Shown here: positions 24,524-34,051 of the stretch, piece after piece | How the letters are laid out: each line of letters opens with the position of its first letter | Numbering within the stretch: position 1 is the first letter of the stretch | From: JAVBMJ01 sp031551275 | GTDB lineage: Bacteria; Bacteroidota; Bacteroidia; Bacteroidales; Rikenellaceae | Length of the DNA: 64,000 nucleotides | Assembly: GCA_031551275.1 (NCBI GenBank) | Contig: JAVBNX010000005.1 | Span: 59,806-123,805 of the forward strand | Direction: 5' to 3' | Position numbers and translations under genes: made by a program | The notes under the pieces: model-generated | Database searches by the model: none | Told to the model about the DNA's origin: nothing | Seen by the model: only the letters and a program-made list of their open reading frames with translations

Positions 24524-27500
24524 AAACACACAATAATACTCTAACCCTGATAACTATGATGACATTTAAACGTGAAATTCCGCGGGTTGACAGTGCTTTG
24601 CCGCTCGGGTTGTGTCGCAGCAAAAAACGGCGTACATCCCCTCTGAGGTGGGCGATCGGCACATTGGCCCTGATGATGTTTCTGTTTCAACCTGCATTTG
24701 AAGCCTTCGGTCAGGCGGCTACCGGCACCATGACCGGCGTTGTCCTGGACGAGAACGGCCATCCGCTGACCGGGGCCACCATCCAGATCGAGGGGACCTT
24801 TCGCGGGGTTCTGACCGATGTGAAAGGCGTCTACTCGATCGATAAGGTCCCCCTGGGCAGCAAGCTGATCGTGTCGTTCCTCGGTATGGAAGACCAAACC
24901 ATCGAGTACAAGGGGCAAACCGACCTTACCATCAGCATGAAGACCAAGGCCGACGAACTGGAGGGAGTCACAGTCGTAGCGTTCGCCAAACAGAAGAAGG
25001 AGAGCATGATCTCCTCGATCGCCACGGTCAATCCGGCGCAGCTGAAAGTGCCCTCGAGCAACCTGACCTCCTCTTTGGGGGGGCGCATCGCGGGGATCAT
25101 CTCCTACCAGACCTCGGGCGAGCCCGGGCGCGACAACGCCGAATTCTTTATCCGCGGCGTGACCTCGTTCAACTCCTACGCACGCGGACCGCTGATTTTG
25201 ATCGACAACGTGGAACTGACCACGACCGACCTGGCGCGTTTGCAGCCCGACGACATCGCGAGTTTCTCGGTCATGAAAGACGCCACGGCGACTTCATTGT
25301 ACGGAGCGCGGGGTGCCAACGGGGTCATCCTGGTAACGACCAAAGAGGGTCGCGAGGGTCCTGCCAAGCTGAACATACGTTTCGAGCAATCCTTTTCCGC
25401 CCCCACCGACAGGGTCCAACTCGTCGATCCGGTCTCCTACATGAGGTACCACAACGAAGCGGTCATGACACGCGACCCGTCCAGCCCCCGTCCCTACACC
25501 GATCAAAAGATCGAAGCCACCGAAAGGGGGGTAAACCAATATGTCTACCCCGCCAACGATTGGCACAAAGAGTTGTTCAAGGATTACGCCTCCAACCGCA
25601 GGCTCAACCTCAGCCTGGCCGGAGGGGGCGCAGTCGCCCGCTACTACGTGGCCGGAACGCTCAATACCGACAACGGGATATTGAACGTGGACGAAAGGAA
25701 CAACTACAACAACAACATCAAACTCAACAGCATCCAGGTACGCTCCAACACCAACATCAAGGTAACGAAGAGCACCACCCTGGACGTGAGGATGTCGGGT
25801 ACTTTCGACGACTACAAGGGCCCGATCGACTCCGGGACCGGGGTCTACAACATGGCCATGGCCGCCAACCCGGTGCTTTTCCCGATGTATTTCGCACCGG
25901 ACGAAAAGAACATGTACACCCAGCACATCCTCTACGGCAACGCCAAGGAGGGGCAGTACCTGAACCCCTACGCCCACATGACCAAAGGGTACAAAACCTA
26001 CAGTTCGTCGACGATCATCGCCCAGGTCGAGCTCAAGCAGAACCTCGACTTTATTACCAAGGGGCTCAACATCAGGGCACTCGGCAGCACCACCCGTTTT
26101 TCCTATTTCGATCTGGTGCGTACTACGGTCCCCTACTACTACCGGGTACAGACCTACGAGCCTGTGCAGAATACCTACACCCTTTACAACATCAACCCCA
26201 AGACCGGGACGGAGTTCCTGCTCTACCAGCCGGGATATAAAGACATGAATTCCTCCTTCTACGCCGAGGGCGCGATGGATTACAACCGGACCTTCAATGA
26301 CAAGCACGCCGTTTCCGGCCTGCTGGTATTTACCATCCGCCAGGCCACCTATGCAAACCAGTTGACCCTGCAGGAATCCCTCCCGTTCCGTAACCTGGGC
26401 TTTGCCGGCCGTTTTACCTACGGGTACGACAACCGCTACCTGGTCGAACTGAACTTCGGCTACAACGGTTCGGAACGTTTCGCCGAACACAACCGGTTCG
26501 GGTTCTTCCCCGCCGCCGGTGTGGGGTGGAATCTCTCCAACGAGAAATTCATGCAAAACGCGAAGAAGGTGGTTACCAACCTCAAACTGAAAGCCACCTA
26601 CGGTCTGGTCGGCAACGATGCCATCGGTGCCGCGGAGGATCGCTTCTTCTACCTCTCGGACATGAACCTCGTTGCGCCCAGCAGGTACACCTACGGGACC
26701 AACTTCAATTACGGTGTGAACCAGATCTCCGTGAACCGCTACGCGAACAGCAACATCACGTGGGAAACAGGCTCAAAATTAAACCTCGGCGTGGAACTGG
26801 GATTATTCAACAAACTGAACCTGCAAGCCGACTACTTTACCGAGAAAAGGGACAACATCCTGATGGCCCGGAGTGCGATCCCCTCCACGGCCGGGATCCA
26901 GTCTGTAAAACCGTTGCAGAGCAACGTCGGGGCGGCCACTTCCCGGGGTTTCGAAGTCGCGGTGGACTACAACCAATCCTTCAACGAGCACACCTGGCTT
27001 TCGGTCCGCGGCAACTTTACCTACGCGAAATCCGAATACACCAAGTACGACCAGCTCGATTACGGCCTGCCCTGGAAGGATATGATCGGCAAACAGATCG
27101 GGCAGCAATTCGGCCTGATCGCCGAACGTCTCTTCATCGACGAGGCCGACATCGCCAACTCGCCCCGGCAGGACTTCGGCGAGGTCATGCCCGGCGACAT
27201 CAAGTACACGGACCTGAACAACGACGGGGTAATCAACAGCCTCGACTTCGCCCCCATCGGCTACACCAACGTCCCGAATATCGTCTACGGGATCGGAGCC
27301 ACGTTCGGTTGGAAGGGATTCGATGTCAACCTTTTCTTCCAGGGTGCGGCGCAGTCCTCTTTCTTCCTGCACATGGATACGAATTACGACCTGAACATCA
27401 TCTCGACCGCTCCGTTCATCAAGACCAACTACAATCCGGGCGGAGTATCACGCGGCGAGGGCACAAACGCCATGCTCCAGGCGTGGGCGGACAGCCACTG

Positions 27501-27813
27501 GTCGGAAGACAACCGCGATAGCTACGCCCTGTGGCCCCGTTTGTCGGACAAGCTGATCGAGAACAACAAGCAGGCGAGCACATGGTGGCAAAGGGACGGC
27601 ACCTACCTGCGCCTTAAAACGGCCGAGCTGGGCTACACACTGCCTTCCAAATTGTCACGCAAGATCGGGATGGAAAAACTGCGCGTCTATGTCAGCGGAA
27701 CTAACCTTCTCACTTTCAGTGCATTTGATATGTGGGACGTCGAAATGGCAGGCAACGGGCTGGGCTACCCCATCCAAAGGGTCATTAACGTGGGTGTCAA
27801 TGTGAATTTCTAA
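24520..27813 (+). CDS. SusC/RagA TonB-dependent outer-membrane transporter
   Basis: This 1097-residue outer-membrane importer works with the SusD lipoprotein to bring oligosaccharides into the periplasm. After a long, basic N-terminus and a signal helix at about residues 44-62, it has a carboxypeptidase-like domain (GVVLDENGHPLTGATIQIEG, about 72-150), a plug (about 160-275, with the ATATSLYGARGANGVILVTT signature) and a beta-barrel to the C-terminus, which ends in aromatic NVNF. The ATG at 24520 overlaps the GH31 stop (ATGA). A second Met at 24556 gives a shorter and more ordinary signal sequence, so the true start is uncertain by 12 residues. Confidence 0.95.
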   Translation: MKTHNNTLTLITMMTFKREIPRVDSALPLGLCRSKKRRTSPLRWAIGTLALMMFLFQPAFEAFGQAATGTMTGVVLDENGHPLTGATIQIEGTFRGVLTDVKGVYSIDKVPLGSKLIVSFLGMEDQTIEYKGQTDLTISMKTKADELEGVTVVAFAKQKKESMISSIATVNPAQLKVPSSNLTSSLGGRIAGIISYQTSGEPGRDNAEFFIRGVTSFNSYARGPLILIDNVELTTTDLARLQPDDIASFSVMKDATATSLYGARGANGVILVTTKEGREGPAKLNIRFEQSFSAPTDRVQLVDPVSYMRYHNEAVMTRDPSSPRPYTDQKIEATERGVNQYVYPANDWHKELFKDYASNRRLNLSLAGGGAVARYYVAGTLNTDNGILNVDERNNYNNNIKLNSIQVRSNTNIKVTKSTTLDVRMSGTFDDYKGPIDSGTGVYNMAMAANPVLFPMYFAPDEKNMYTQHILYGNAKEGQYLNPYAHMTKGYKTYSSSTIIAQVELKQNLDFITKGLNIRALGSTTRFSYFDLVRTTVPYYYRVQTYEPVQNTYTLYNINPKTGTEFLLYQPGYKDMNSSFYAEGAMDYNRTFNDKHAVSGLLVFTIRQATYANQLTLQESLPFRNLGFAGRFTYGYDNRYLVELNFGYNGSERFAEHNRFGFFPAAGVGWNLSNEKFMQNAKKVVTNLKLKATYGLVGNDAIGAAEDRFFYLSDMNLVAPSRYTYGTNFNYGVNQISVNRYANSNITWETGSKLNLGVELGLFNKLNLQADYFTEKRDNILMARSAIPSTAGIQSVKPLQSNVGAATSRGFEVAVDYNQSFNEHTWLSVRGNFTYAKSEYTKYDQLDYGLPWKDMIGKQIGQQFGLIAERLFIDEADIANSPRQDFGEVMPGDIKYTDLNNDGVINSLDFAPIGYTNVPNIVYGIGATFGWKGFDVNLFFQGAAQSSFFLHMDTNYDLNIISTAPFIKTNYNPGGVSRGEGTNAMLQAWADSHWSEDNRDSYALWPRLSDKLIENNKQASTWWQRDGTYLRLKTAELGYTLPSKLSRKIGMEKLRVYVSGTNLLTFSAFDMWDVEMAGNGLGYPIQRVINVGVNVNF

Positions 27814-27824
27814 AACTTCCGGAG

Positions 27825-29759
27825 ATGAAAAATTTCAAGATAAACTATTTGCTGGCACTGCCCCTGTTGATGTGTGCCTGTGACTTCGTGGATGTCGTCC
27901 CCGACAACATACCGACCGAGGATATGATCTACAACATGAGGGCGAACGCCGAGAAACAACTCAACACCTGCTACGGCTCGATTCCCCAACACGCCAGTCC
28001 CCTCCAGAACCCGGGCCTGGAGTGCGGCGACGAGATCTGGAACTGCAAGGAAAATACCCTGTACTATGCCAATACGATAACCTACAACATCAACCGGAAC
28101 AACCAGAACACCAACAATCCCTACATGAATTTCTGGAGCGGGGGAAACGGCGGCGACAACCTGTTCGTAGGTATCCGCGAATGCAACTCCCTGCTGGAGA
28201 ACGTGGACCGCGTTCCGGACATGACCAACCAGGAGAAAAACCGTTGGAAAGCGGAAGTCAAAGTGATCAAAGCGTACCTTCACTACTGGCTCTTGCAGCT
28301 CTACGGCCCGATCCCGTTCATCGAAAAGAACATCCACGTATCGGCATCTCCCGAGGAGATGCAGGTGGTGCGTGAGCCCGTCGACGATGTGGTTGCCAAA
28401 ATAGTCGCCCTGATCGACGACGCCACCAAAGACGAAGCGCTGCCCGCCTACATCCTGGTACCCGAAAATGAGATGGGACGGCTTACCCGTCCGGCTGCAC
28501 TGGCGATCAAAGCCAAGGTGCTTCTGCTTGCGGCAAGCCCGCTGTTCAACGGGAACGAAGAATACGCCAACTTCAAGAACGCCGAAGGGGTGCACCTGAT
28601 CAACCAGACCAAATCGGTCGACAAGTGGGTCGCCGCCACCACCGCCTGCGAGCAGGCGATCCTGGCCGCCGAGGCCGCCGGACACGAACTGTACGAGTTC
28701 AACGAGGATATCCGCTTCCCCATTTCGGACGCCACAAAACAGGAGCTTACCATCCGCAACACAATTACCTCGCGGTTCAACAAGGAGTTGATCTGGGGTC
28801 TGGGCGTCAACTATTCGGAGACCCTGATGAGCATCTCGAACGCCGTGTTCACGGCCCACCAGCAAGCGAACGCATTTTGGAGCCTTTCGATGCACAGCCC
28901 GACCCTGCAGATCGCCGAAATGTACTACACCGACAAGGGAGTGCCCATCAAGGAGGACAAGACCTGGGATTACGACCACCGGTACGAGGTGGCCGACGTA
29001 CCCGAAGAGGGGCACTCGTACTACATCGAGGCGAACGCCAGGACGGCCAGGCTCCACTACTACCGCGAACCGAGGTTCTACGCCTGCCTGGGATTCGACC
29101 GGGGAAAATGGTTCAACATGGAACCGGGCAGCGAAGCGAGTGCTTTCGTGGTAAAGAACCGCGTCGGGGAGATCTCGGGAAAAGTTCACGACCACTTCTG
29201 CATCACGGGGTACTTCGCCAAGAAACTGGTCAACTACCGTATGATCCTTTCACAAACCTCCAATACCGTCCAGGAGTGCACCTACGCCTTCCCGATCATC
29301 CGGTTGGCCGACCTCTACCTGATGTATGCGGAGGCCCTGAACGAAACGATGGCGGCCCCCGACGCGGAGGTCATCAAATATGTGCAGAAGGTGCGCACCA
29401 AGGCGGGGCTCGACAAAGTTACCGGAGGCCTGGTCGAAACATGGGCAACCTACAGCGACCAACCCGACAAGCCCGCCTCCCAGGAAGGAATGCGTGAGAT
29501 CATCCACCAGGAACGCCTGATCGAACTGGCCATGGAGGGACACAGGTTTTACGACATCCGCCGCTGGAAGAAGGGGATGGATTATTGGAACAAGCCGATC
29601 CAGGGTTGGACTGTCGACGGATCGGAAGAGGCCGATTATTATACCGTGAAGACCATTTACCAAAGGAAATTCACGCCCAAGGAGTATTTGTGGCCGATAG
29701 GACTCAACGAATTGTACAAAAACAAGAATCTCGTCCAAAACCCCATGTGGGACAAATAA
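27825..29759 (+). CDS. SusD/RagB surface glycan-binding lipoprotein
   Basis: This 644-residue protein is the partner of the SusC transporter 11 bp upstream and forms the lid over the barrel. Its lipoprotein signal peptide has candidate acceptor Cys17 or Cys19 (LLMCAC). The N-terminal SusD-like domain has TPR-type helices (VIKAYLHYWLLQLYGPIPF), and the C-terminal part has the usual LYLMYAEALNE and ERLIELAMEGHRFYDIRRW motifs. It ends LVQNPMWDK, as SusD proteins commonly do. The specific ligand cannot be deduced. Confidence 0.95.
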   Translation: MKNFKINYLLALPLLMCACDFVDVVPDNIPTEDMIYNMRANAEKQLNTCYGSIPQHASPLQNPGLECGDEIWNCKENTLYYANTITYNINRNNQNTNNPYMNFWSGGNGGDNLFVGIRECNSLLENVDRVPDMTNQEKNRWKAEVKVIKAYLHYWLLQLYGPIPFIEKNIHVSASPEEMQVVREPVDDVVAKIVALIDDATKDEALPAYILVPENEMGRLTRPAALAIKAKVLLLAASPLFNGNEEYANFKNAEGVHLINQTKSVDKWVAATTACEQAILAAEAAGHELYEFNEDIRFPISDATKQELTIRNTITSRFNKELIWGLGVNYSETLMSISNAVFTAHQQANAFWSLSMHSPTLQIAEMYYTDKGVPIKEDKTWDYDHRYEVADVPEEGHSYYIEANARTARLHYYREPRFYACLGFDRGKWFNMEPGSEASAFVVKNRVGEISGKVHDHFCITGYFAKKLVNYRMILSQTSNTVQECTYAFPIIRLADLYLMYAEALNETMAAPDAEVIKYVQKVRTKAGLDKVTGGLVETWATYSDQPDKPASQEGMREIIHQERLIELAMEGHRFYDIRRWKKGMDYWNKPIQGWTVDGSEEADYYTVKTIYQRKFTPKEYLWPIGLNELYKNKNLVQNPMWDK

Positions 29760-29771
29760 AATACGACAGCG

Positions 29772-30944
29772 ATGAAAAATATAAAATTCTTTAATCGGAT
29801 TGTCATTGCGGCGGTCGCCGCCATGATGGCGGGCTGCGCGGAAGAGTACCAGGCCGGGCCCCTGGGCCATGACGACGGTATTGCACCGGGCCCCGTATCC
29901 AACGTCACGGTCAAAAACACCCCCGGCGGCGCCGTGTTGAGATACGAGCTGCCGAAGGACATCGACCTGCAGTATGTAAAAGCGGTCCTGTCCAATACCC
30001 AGGGCAAAGAGATCTCCGTATCCTCGTCCTGTTACGTGGATTCGCTGGTAATCGAAGGGCTGGGCAATACCGACGAGTACAATGTGCGGCTTTACAGCGT
30101 CGACAATTTCGAGCACCACTCCTCTCCGGTAAACGTCGCCATACAACCCCTGACCCCGCCGGTGGTTACCGTTTTCGAGTCGCTCGATCCCAAGTTCGGT
30201 TTCGGGGGCTTTGAGATCGCATTCGAGAACGCGTCCCGGGCCAACATCGGGCTTTATATCGACATGAAAAACGCCACGGGCGAGTTCGAATACGCAGGAT
30301 CGGCACACACCAACCTGCGCGGGGGAAGCATCAACATCCGGGGGTTGGACACGATTACCACGGTGTACGCCATCTTTGTCAGGGACCGTTTCAACAACTA
30401 CTCCGACACGATGTATATGACGGGGAGACCCTTGTTCGAGAAGTCGCTTCCCAAAGGCCCGATGTACAACGCGGCCAACTCGCTCAATCCGACCCGCGCC
30501 TACGCCTGGGGATGCCTTGACGACAATTACGACTGGAGCAACTTCACGGCCATCACGGCCACCCCGACCCAGGAGTTCCCGCACTTTTACACCGTGGACC
30601 TGGGCGGGTTGTTCAAAATGAGCCGTTACAGGATCTGGCAACGCGTAGGCGACGACACCCTCTTCCAGCAAGGGATGCCCAAGAAATGGAAACTCTACGG
30701 GAAAGCGACCAGCCAGGAGATGTGGACCTTCATTATGAATTGCGAGTCGGTCAAGCCTTCCGGGCTTCCCCTGGGGCAGTACGACCAGGGAGACTGGGAT
30801 TATGCGGCAGCGGGCGAGGAGTTTATTTTCCCTGTGGATATCCCGGAGATCCGATTTTTGCAGTTCGAGTTTACCGAAACGTGGGGCGGCTACAAAAACA
30901 CCTACATTACCGAGTTGTCGTTCTGGGGCAACGATGAGCTGTAA
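29772..30944 (+). CDS. Surface lipoprotein of the DUF4959/DUF5126/DUF5000 type
   Basis: This 390-residue lipoprotein (acceptor Cys22, MMAGC) is encoded directly after susD. The order looks like a fibronectin-like DUF4959 domain (APGPVSNVTVKNTPGGAVL, about 35-120), a second beta domain and a C-terminal discoidin-like DUF5000 module (FYTVDLGGLFKMSRYRIWQR to the end). Proteins in this position are surface glycan-binding proteins that help capture polysaccharide. Assignment is from domain order and key motifs. It has no recognisable catalytic residues. Confidence 0.8.
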   Translation: MKNIKFFNRIVIAAVAAMMAGCAEEYQAGPLGHDDGIAPGPVSNVTVKNTPGGAVLRYELPKDIDLQYVKAVLSNTQGKEISVSSSCYVDSLVIEGLGNTDEYNVRLYSVDNFEHHSSPVNVAIQPLTPPVVTVFESLDPKFGFGGFEIAFENASRANIGLYIDMKNATGEFEYAGSAHTNLRGGSINIRGLDTITTVYAIFVRDRFNNYSDTMYMTGRPLFEKSLPKGPMYNAANSLNPTRAYAWGCLDDNYDWSNFTAITATPTQEFPHFYTVDLGGLFKMSRYRIWQRVGDDTLFQQGMPKKWKLYGKATSQEMWTFIMNCESVKPSGLPLGQYDQGDWDYAAAGEEFIFPVDIPEIRFLQFEFTETWGGYKNTYITELSFWGNDEL

Positions 30945-30965
30945 TTCACTCTAAAACCAAGCATT

Positions 30966-32210
30966 ATGAAAAACAATAAGATAGCGATTTTCCTTTCCGT
31001 GATGATCCCGGCTCTGTGTTTGATGCTGTCGTGTTCCGACATAACGGAGACCCAGCAGAAATACATCGGCCAGGCCGGAAGGATCTATGTCGGCAAGATC
31101 GACTCGCTCAAGGTTTTGAGCGGCGAAGGGCGGGTGCGCATCCTGGGAAGCAGCCTGTACGCACGTACCGCGCAATACTGCATCGTATCCTGGGAGGAGG
31201 ATGTCGAAAAGAGCCAACGCTTCGAGATCGAAGATATCTTAACCGGTAGCGGAGGGATCTCGATGGATCTCGACAACATCCCCGAGGGTAGTTATTACTT
31301 CAGCGTCCAGACTTTCGATGCCAACGGCAACAATTCGGTTATCGAGACCTGCTACGGATCATCTTACGGGGAGACCCTGATCAGCGGATTGGTAGCCAAG
31401 AAAGCGATTAAAATGGACCCCCAGCCCGAAGGGCTCTACCTGACCTGGAACAAGGACGACTACGCCGTTTCGTGGGAGGTTACCTACGAAAGCACTACCG
31501 GGGAGAAGACGATTACCGTTCAGGCAGGCGAAGAGACGACCAAGATTACCGACTGGGTCCTGGGAGGCAAAATGGAGACGTTGACCACCGTTCTGCCCTA
31601 CGAAGACGCGCTTGACCTGGTGCAACCTGAAGCGGTGGTCCAGTACTTCCCGACCGAGGCCTATTTCGGGCTCAACAAAACGTTGATACTAGAGAACCTT
31701 TTGCCGACCGACAACGACGGGCACGGATTCTTCTGGCCCGGTATTCCCGCCCTGTTCGATGGATCGACAGCCCCCGAAAGAGGATACCACACCTGGCCTC
31801 AGAACGATGCTCCGCATCAGGGTGTTCCCAATCACTTCACGATAGACCTGGGCGTTAAGGCCCGTGTAAACCGGATGCGTGTCGTCGGCGTCTCTCCTGC
31901 CTCGGATTGGTACCCGGTAAAGATTCAACTCTGGGGCATCGAGACCCTCACACCGGATAATTACACCACGTTGACGAGCAAAGATCCGGGTTGGGACGCT
32001 GAATCTGTCTCCAAAGGATGGACACTGCTGGGCGAGTTTACCTCCAGAGTCGCTCATGACGATACGTATACGATCGCTCCGGAGAATGTTACCAATGTGC
32101 GTTATCTGAGAATAAGGGCGCTGCAGTCCCTCAAGAACACACCATTGGACGACTACACCTGCATCGGGGAGCTGTTCTTCTGGGCGGAAGCGATAACCCC
32201 CCTCCCATAA
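30966..32210 (+). CDS. DUF4998-type surface lipoprotein with C-terminal discoidin-like module
   Basis: This 414-residue lipoprotein (acceptor Cys23, MLSC) begins like DUF4998 proteins (QKYIGQAGRIYVGKIDSLKV). It has fibronectin-like repeats to about residue 220 and a DUF5000/discoidin-like module at the end (HFTIDLGVKARVNRMRVVG, then NVRYLRIRALQ). It parallels the preceding protein, so the operon supplies two likely surface glycan-binding proteins. A strong hairpin follows the gene at 32225-32258. Confidence 0.78.
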   Translation: MKNNKIAIFLSVMIPALCLMLSCSDITETQQKYIGQAGRIYVGKIDSLKVLSGEGRVRILGSSLYARTAQYCIVSWEEDVEKSQRFEIEDILTGSGGISMDLDNIPEGSYYFSVQTFDANGNNSVIETCYGSSYGETLISGLVAKKAIKMDPQPEGLYLTWNKDDYAVSWEVTYESTTGEKTITVQAGEETTKITDWVLGGKMETLTTVLPYEDALDLVQPEAVVQYFPTEAYFGLNKTLILENLLPTDNDGHGFFWPGIPALFDGSTAPERGYHTWPQNDAPHQGVPNHFTIDLGVKARVNRMRVVGVSPASDWYPVKIQLWGIETLTPDNYTTLTSKDPGWDAESVSKGWTLLGEFTSRVAHDDTYTIAPENVTNVRYLRIRALQSLKNTPLDDYTCIGELFFWAEAITPLP

Positions 32211-32224
32211 CCAACCCGGGCGAT

Positions 32225-32258
32225 ATTTCCGCCGCAGCGTAAAAGTTGCGGCGGAAAT
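32225..32258 (+). repeat. Intercistronic hairpins inside the operon
   Basis: ATTTCCGCCGCA (32225-32236) pairs perfectly with TGCGGCGGAAAT (32247-32258) over a 10-base loop. Immediately after it, CCTGTT-A-AACAGG (32261-32273) forms a second small hairpin that ends 6 bp before the next ATG. There is no U tract, so a 3'-end stabiliser or processing site is more likely than a full terminator. Confidence 0.55.
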
Positions 32259-32279
32259 TGCCTGTTAAACAGGAATCGT

Positions 32280-34028
32280 ATGAAACAGTTCAAAAGAGTC
32301 TTGCTGCTTACGGCCTTCATCTCCCCCTTGCTTTTTTTTCTCTCCTGCGGCGGGGGAAGCGAAGAGGAGGGACCCATGCACACGGTAACCTTCAACAGCG
32401 ACGGGGGGACACCCGCCACAACGCAGGTCAAGGTTACAGACGGGGCCACGGTAAGCCCGCCCGCGGCACCCTCGAAAGACCGCTACACCTTTGTACACTG
32501 GTACGCGGGTACGGACAAGAACACCCCCTTTTCGTTCAACACGCCCGTTACCTCCTCGTTCACGCTCAAAGTGCACTGGCTCCAGCACAAATTCCTTGTT
32601 ACCTTCGATTGCGGGGGAGGAGTGCCCGCAGCCCCGAACCAGATCCTGCTGGGGACCGAGAGGGTGCAAAGACCCGCGACCGACCCCGAACTGGAGGACT
32701 ACGTTTTCCTGGATTGGTACACGGCGGACGACGAGTTGTTCGTATTCGGCCAGCCCGTTACCTCGGACATTACCGTCTACGCGAAATACGAGCGGGGCGA
32801 CTTTAAGATCGTTACCTTCGTCATGAACGGAGGCTCGCCGCAGGTGCAACCCCAGAAGGTTCATGGGCAGAATTTGCCGGTCAAGCCGACCTCTTATCCC
32901 TCCCGGGCTAAGTTCGTCTTCGACGACTGGTATTCCGACACCGGCTGCACGACAAAATTCGATTTCAGCCAACCCCTGACCCGGGACACAACCCTTTACG
33001 CCGGTTTCCGCGCCCAGATCGCCTTCAGTTATCCCCTGCTTCTGGCACGGCTTACCGGAGCCAGCGCTCCGGAACAGGAGCCTGCCAGCTTACTGAATCC
33101 CAACAGAACGCACACCGATTACAATGTCGGGGGAACCGACCTGGGCATCATTTGGGAGATGACCCCGAACAAAGTGGGCATCTTCTTCGGGGACACCTAC
33201 GGCAGGGACCATATCCAGGGAGGAAACGGCGGTCCGCAAGGGGGCGACTGGCGGGCCAACGTATTGGCCTTCTCCACGGACACCGACCTGTCGGACGGGC
33301 TTACCATCACATCGATGGCCATGGATCCCGTCACGCCGAAACGAGCCAAAGAGCTGATCCCCAAACGAACGCACTTGGGATTCACAGCCATTCCCACCGC
33401 AGCGATACGGGCGAACGGAGTCGACTACGTCCACTATTTCGATGCTGCCGTCTTCGGTAATGACAACAACCCGGACAACTTCTCCGGATTATTCAAATCG
33501 ACCGACGACGGCCAGAACTGGACCCGATGCCCCAACGTGGTCTTTGCCTACGACAGCCCCTTTTTCATGGCAGCCTACGAGAAAAAGGATGGATACGTCT
33601 ACATGATCGGCTCCCGGAAGAACCGGTTGGGCCTTCCCCACCTCGCCCGCATTCCCGAGGACGGCATGGAGGACAAGGCCAACTACCGGTTTTGGGACGG
33701 AAGCACATGGAACGTGAATGAATCCGCCGCGATTCCCATCTTTGACATGGGTTCGGGAGAGGCCTCCCTGATGTGGCACGAAAAGCACAAAATGTGGATA
33801 TACACCTACGTTTACGGCGACGTGGGCCTGCACTACGCCCAGGCCGCCAACATAACCGGCCCGTGGAAGATCTCCCTGTCGCCTTTGATCCCCGGGATAG
33901 GCTGGGGCGGATACGGGTGCTACATGCATAAACTGGTAAGAAACTCCGACTGGATCTATTTTATGACCTCCACCTGGCAGCACTACAACGTGTTCGTGAT
34001 CAGGATGACGGTAGGTCCGGTACAATAA
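32280..34028 (+). CDS. InlB-repeat lipoprotein with DUF4185 (GH183-related) domain
   Basis: This 582-residue lipoprotein (acceptor Cys23, FLSC) has three tandem InlB B-repeats (Listeria-Bacteroides repeats) at about residues 33-101, 103-171 and 176-245, each with the TF-GG and F-W/DWY pattern. A five-bladed-propeller-like DUF4185 domain then covers about 250-582: TDLGIIWEMTPNKVGIFFGD, GDWRANVLAFSTD, and MWIYTYVYGDVGLHYAQA. DUF4185 proteins were assigned to GH183, which includes endo-D-arabinofuranan hydrolases. Whether this divergent copy is catalytic cannot be judged by eye. The repeats probably act as a stalk that holds the enzyme off the outer membrane. Confidence 0.78.
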   Translation: MKQFKRVLLLTAFISPLLFFLSCGGGSEEEGPMHTVTFNSDGGTPATTQVKVTDGATVSPPAAPSKDRYTFVHWYAGTDKNTPFSFNTPVTSSFTLKVHWLQHKFLVTFDCGGGVPAAPNQILLGTERVQRPATDPELEDYVFLDWYTADDELFVFGQPVTSDITVYAKYERGDFKIVTFVMNGGSPQVQPQKVHGQNLPVKPTSYPSRAKFVFDDWYSDTGCTTKFDFSQPLTRDTTLYAGFRAQIAFSYPLLLARLTGASAPEQEPASLLNPNRTHTDYNVGGTDLGIIWEMTPNKVGIFFGDTYGRDHIQGGNGGPQGGDWRANVLAFSTDTDLSDGLTITSMAMDPVTPKRAKELIPKRTHLGFTAIPTAAIRANGVDYVHYFDAAVFGNDNNPDNFSGLFKSTDDGQNWTRCPNVVFAYDSPFFMAAYEKKDGYVYMIGSRKNRLGLPHLARIPEDGMEDKANYRFWDGSTWNVNESAAIPIFDMGSGEASLMWHEKHKMWIYTYVYGDVGLHYAQAANITGPWKISLSPLIPGIGWGGYGCYMHKLVRNSDWIYFMTSTWQHYNVFVIRMTVGPVQ

Positions 34029-34051
34029 TTTTCGATCGTAAAACTGGAAAA

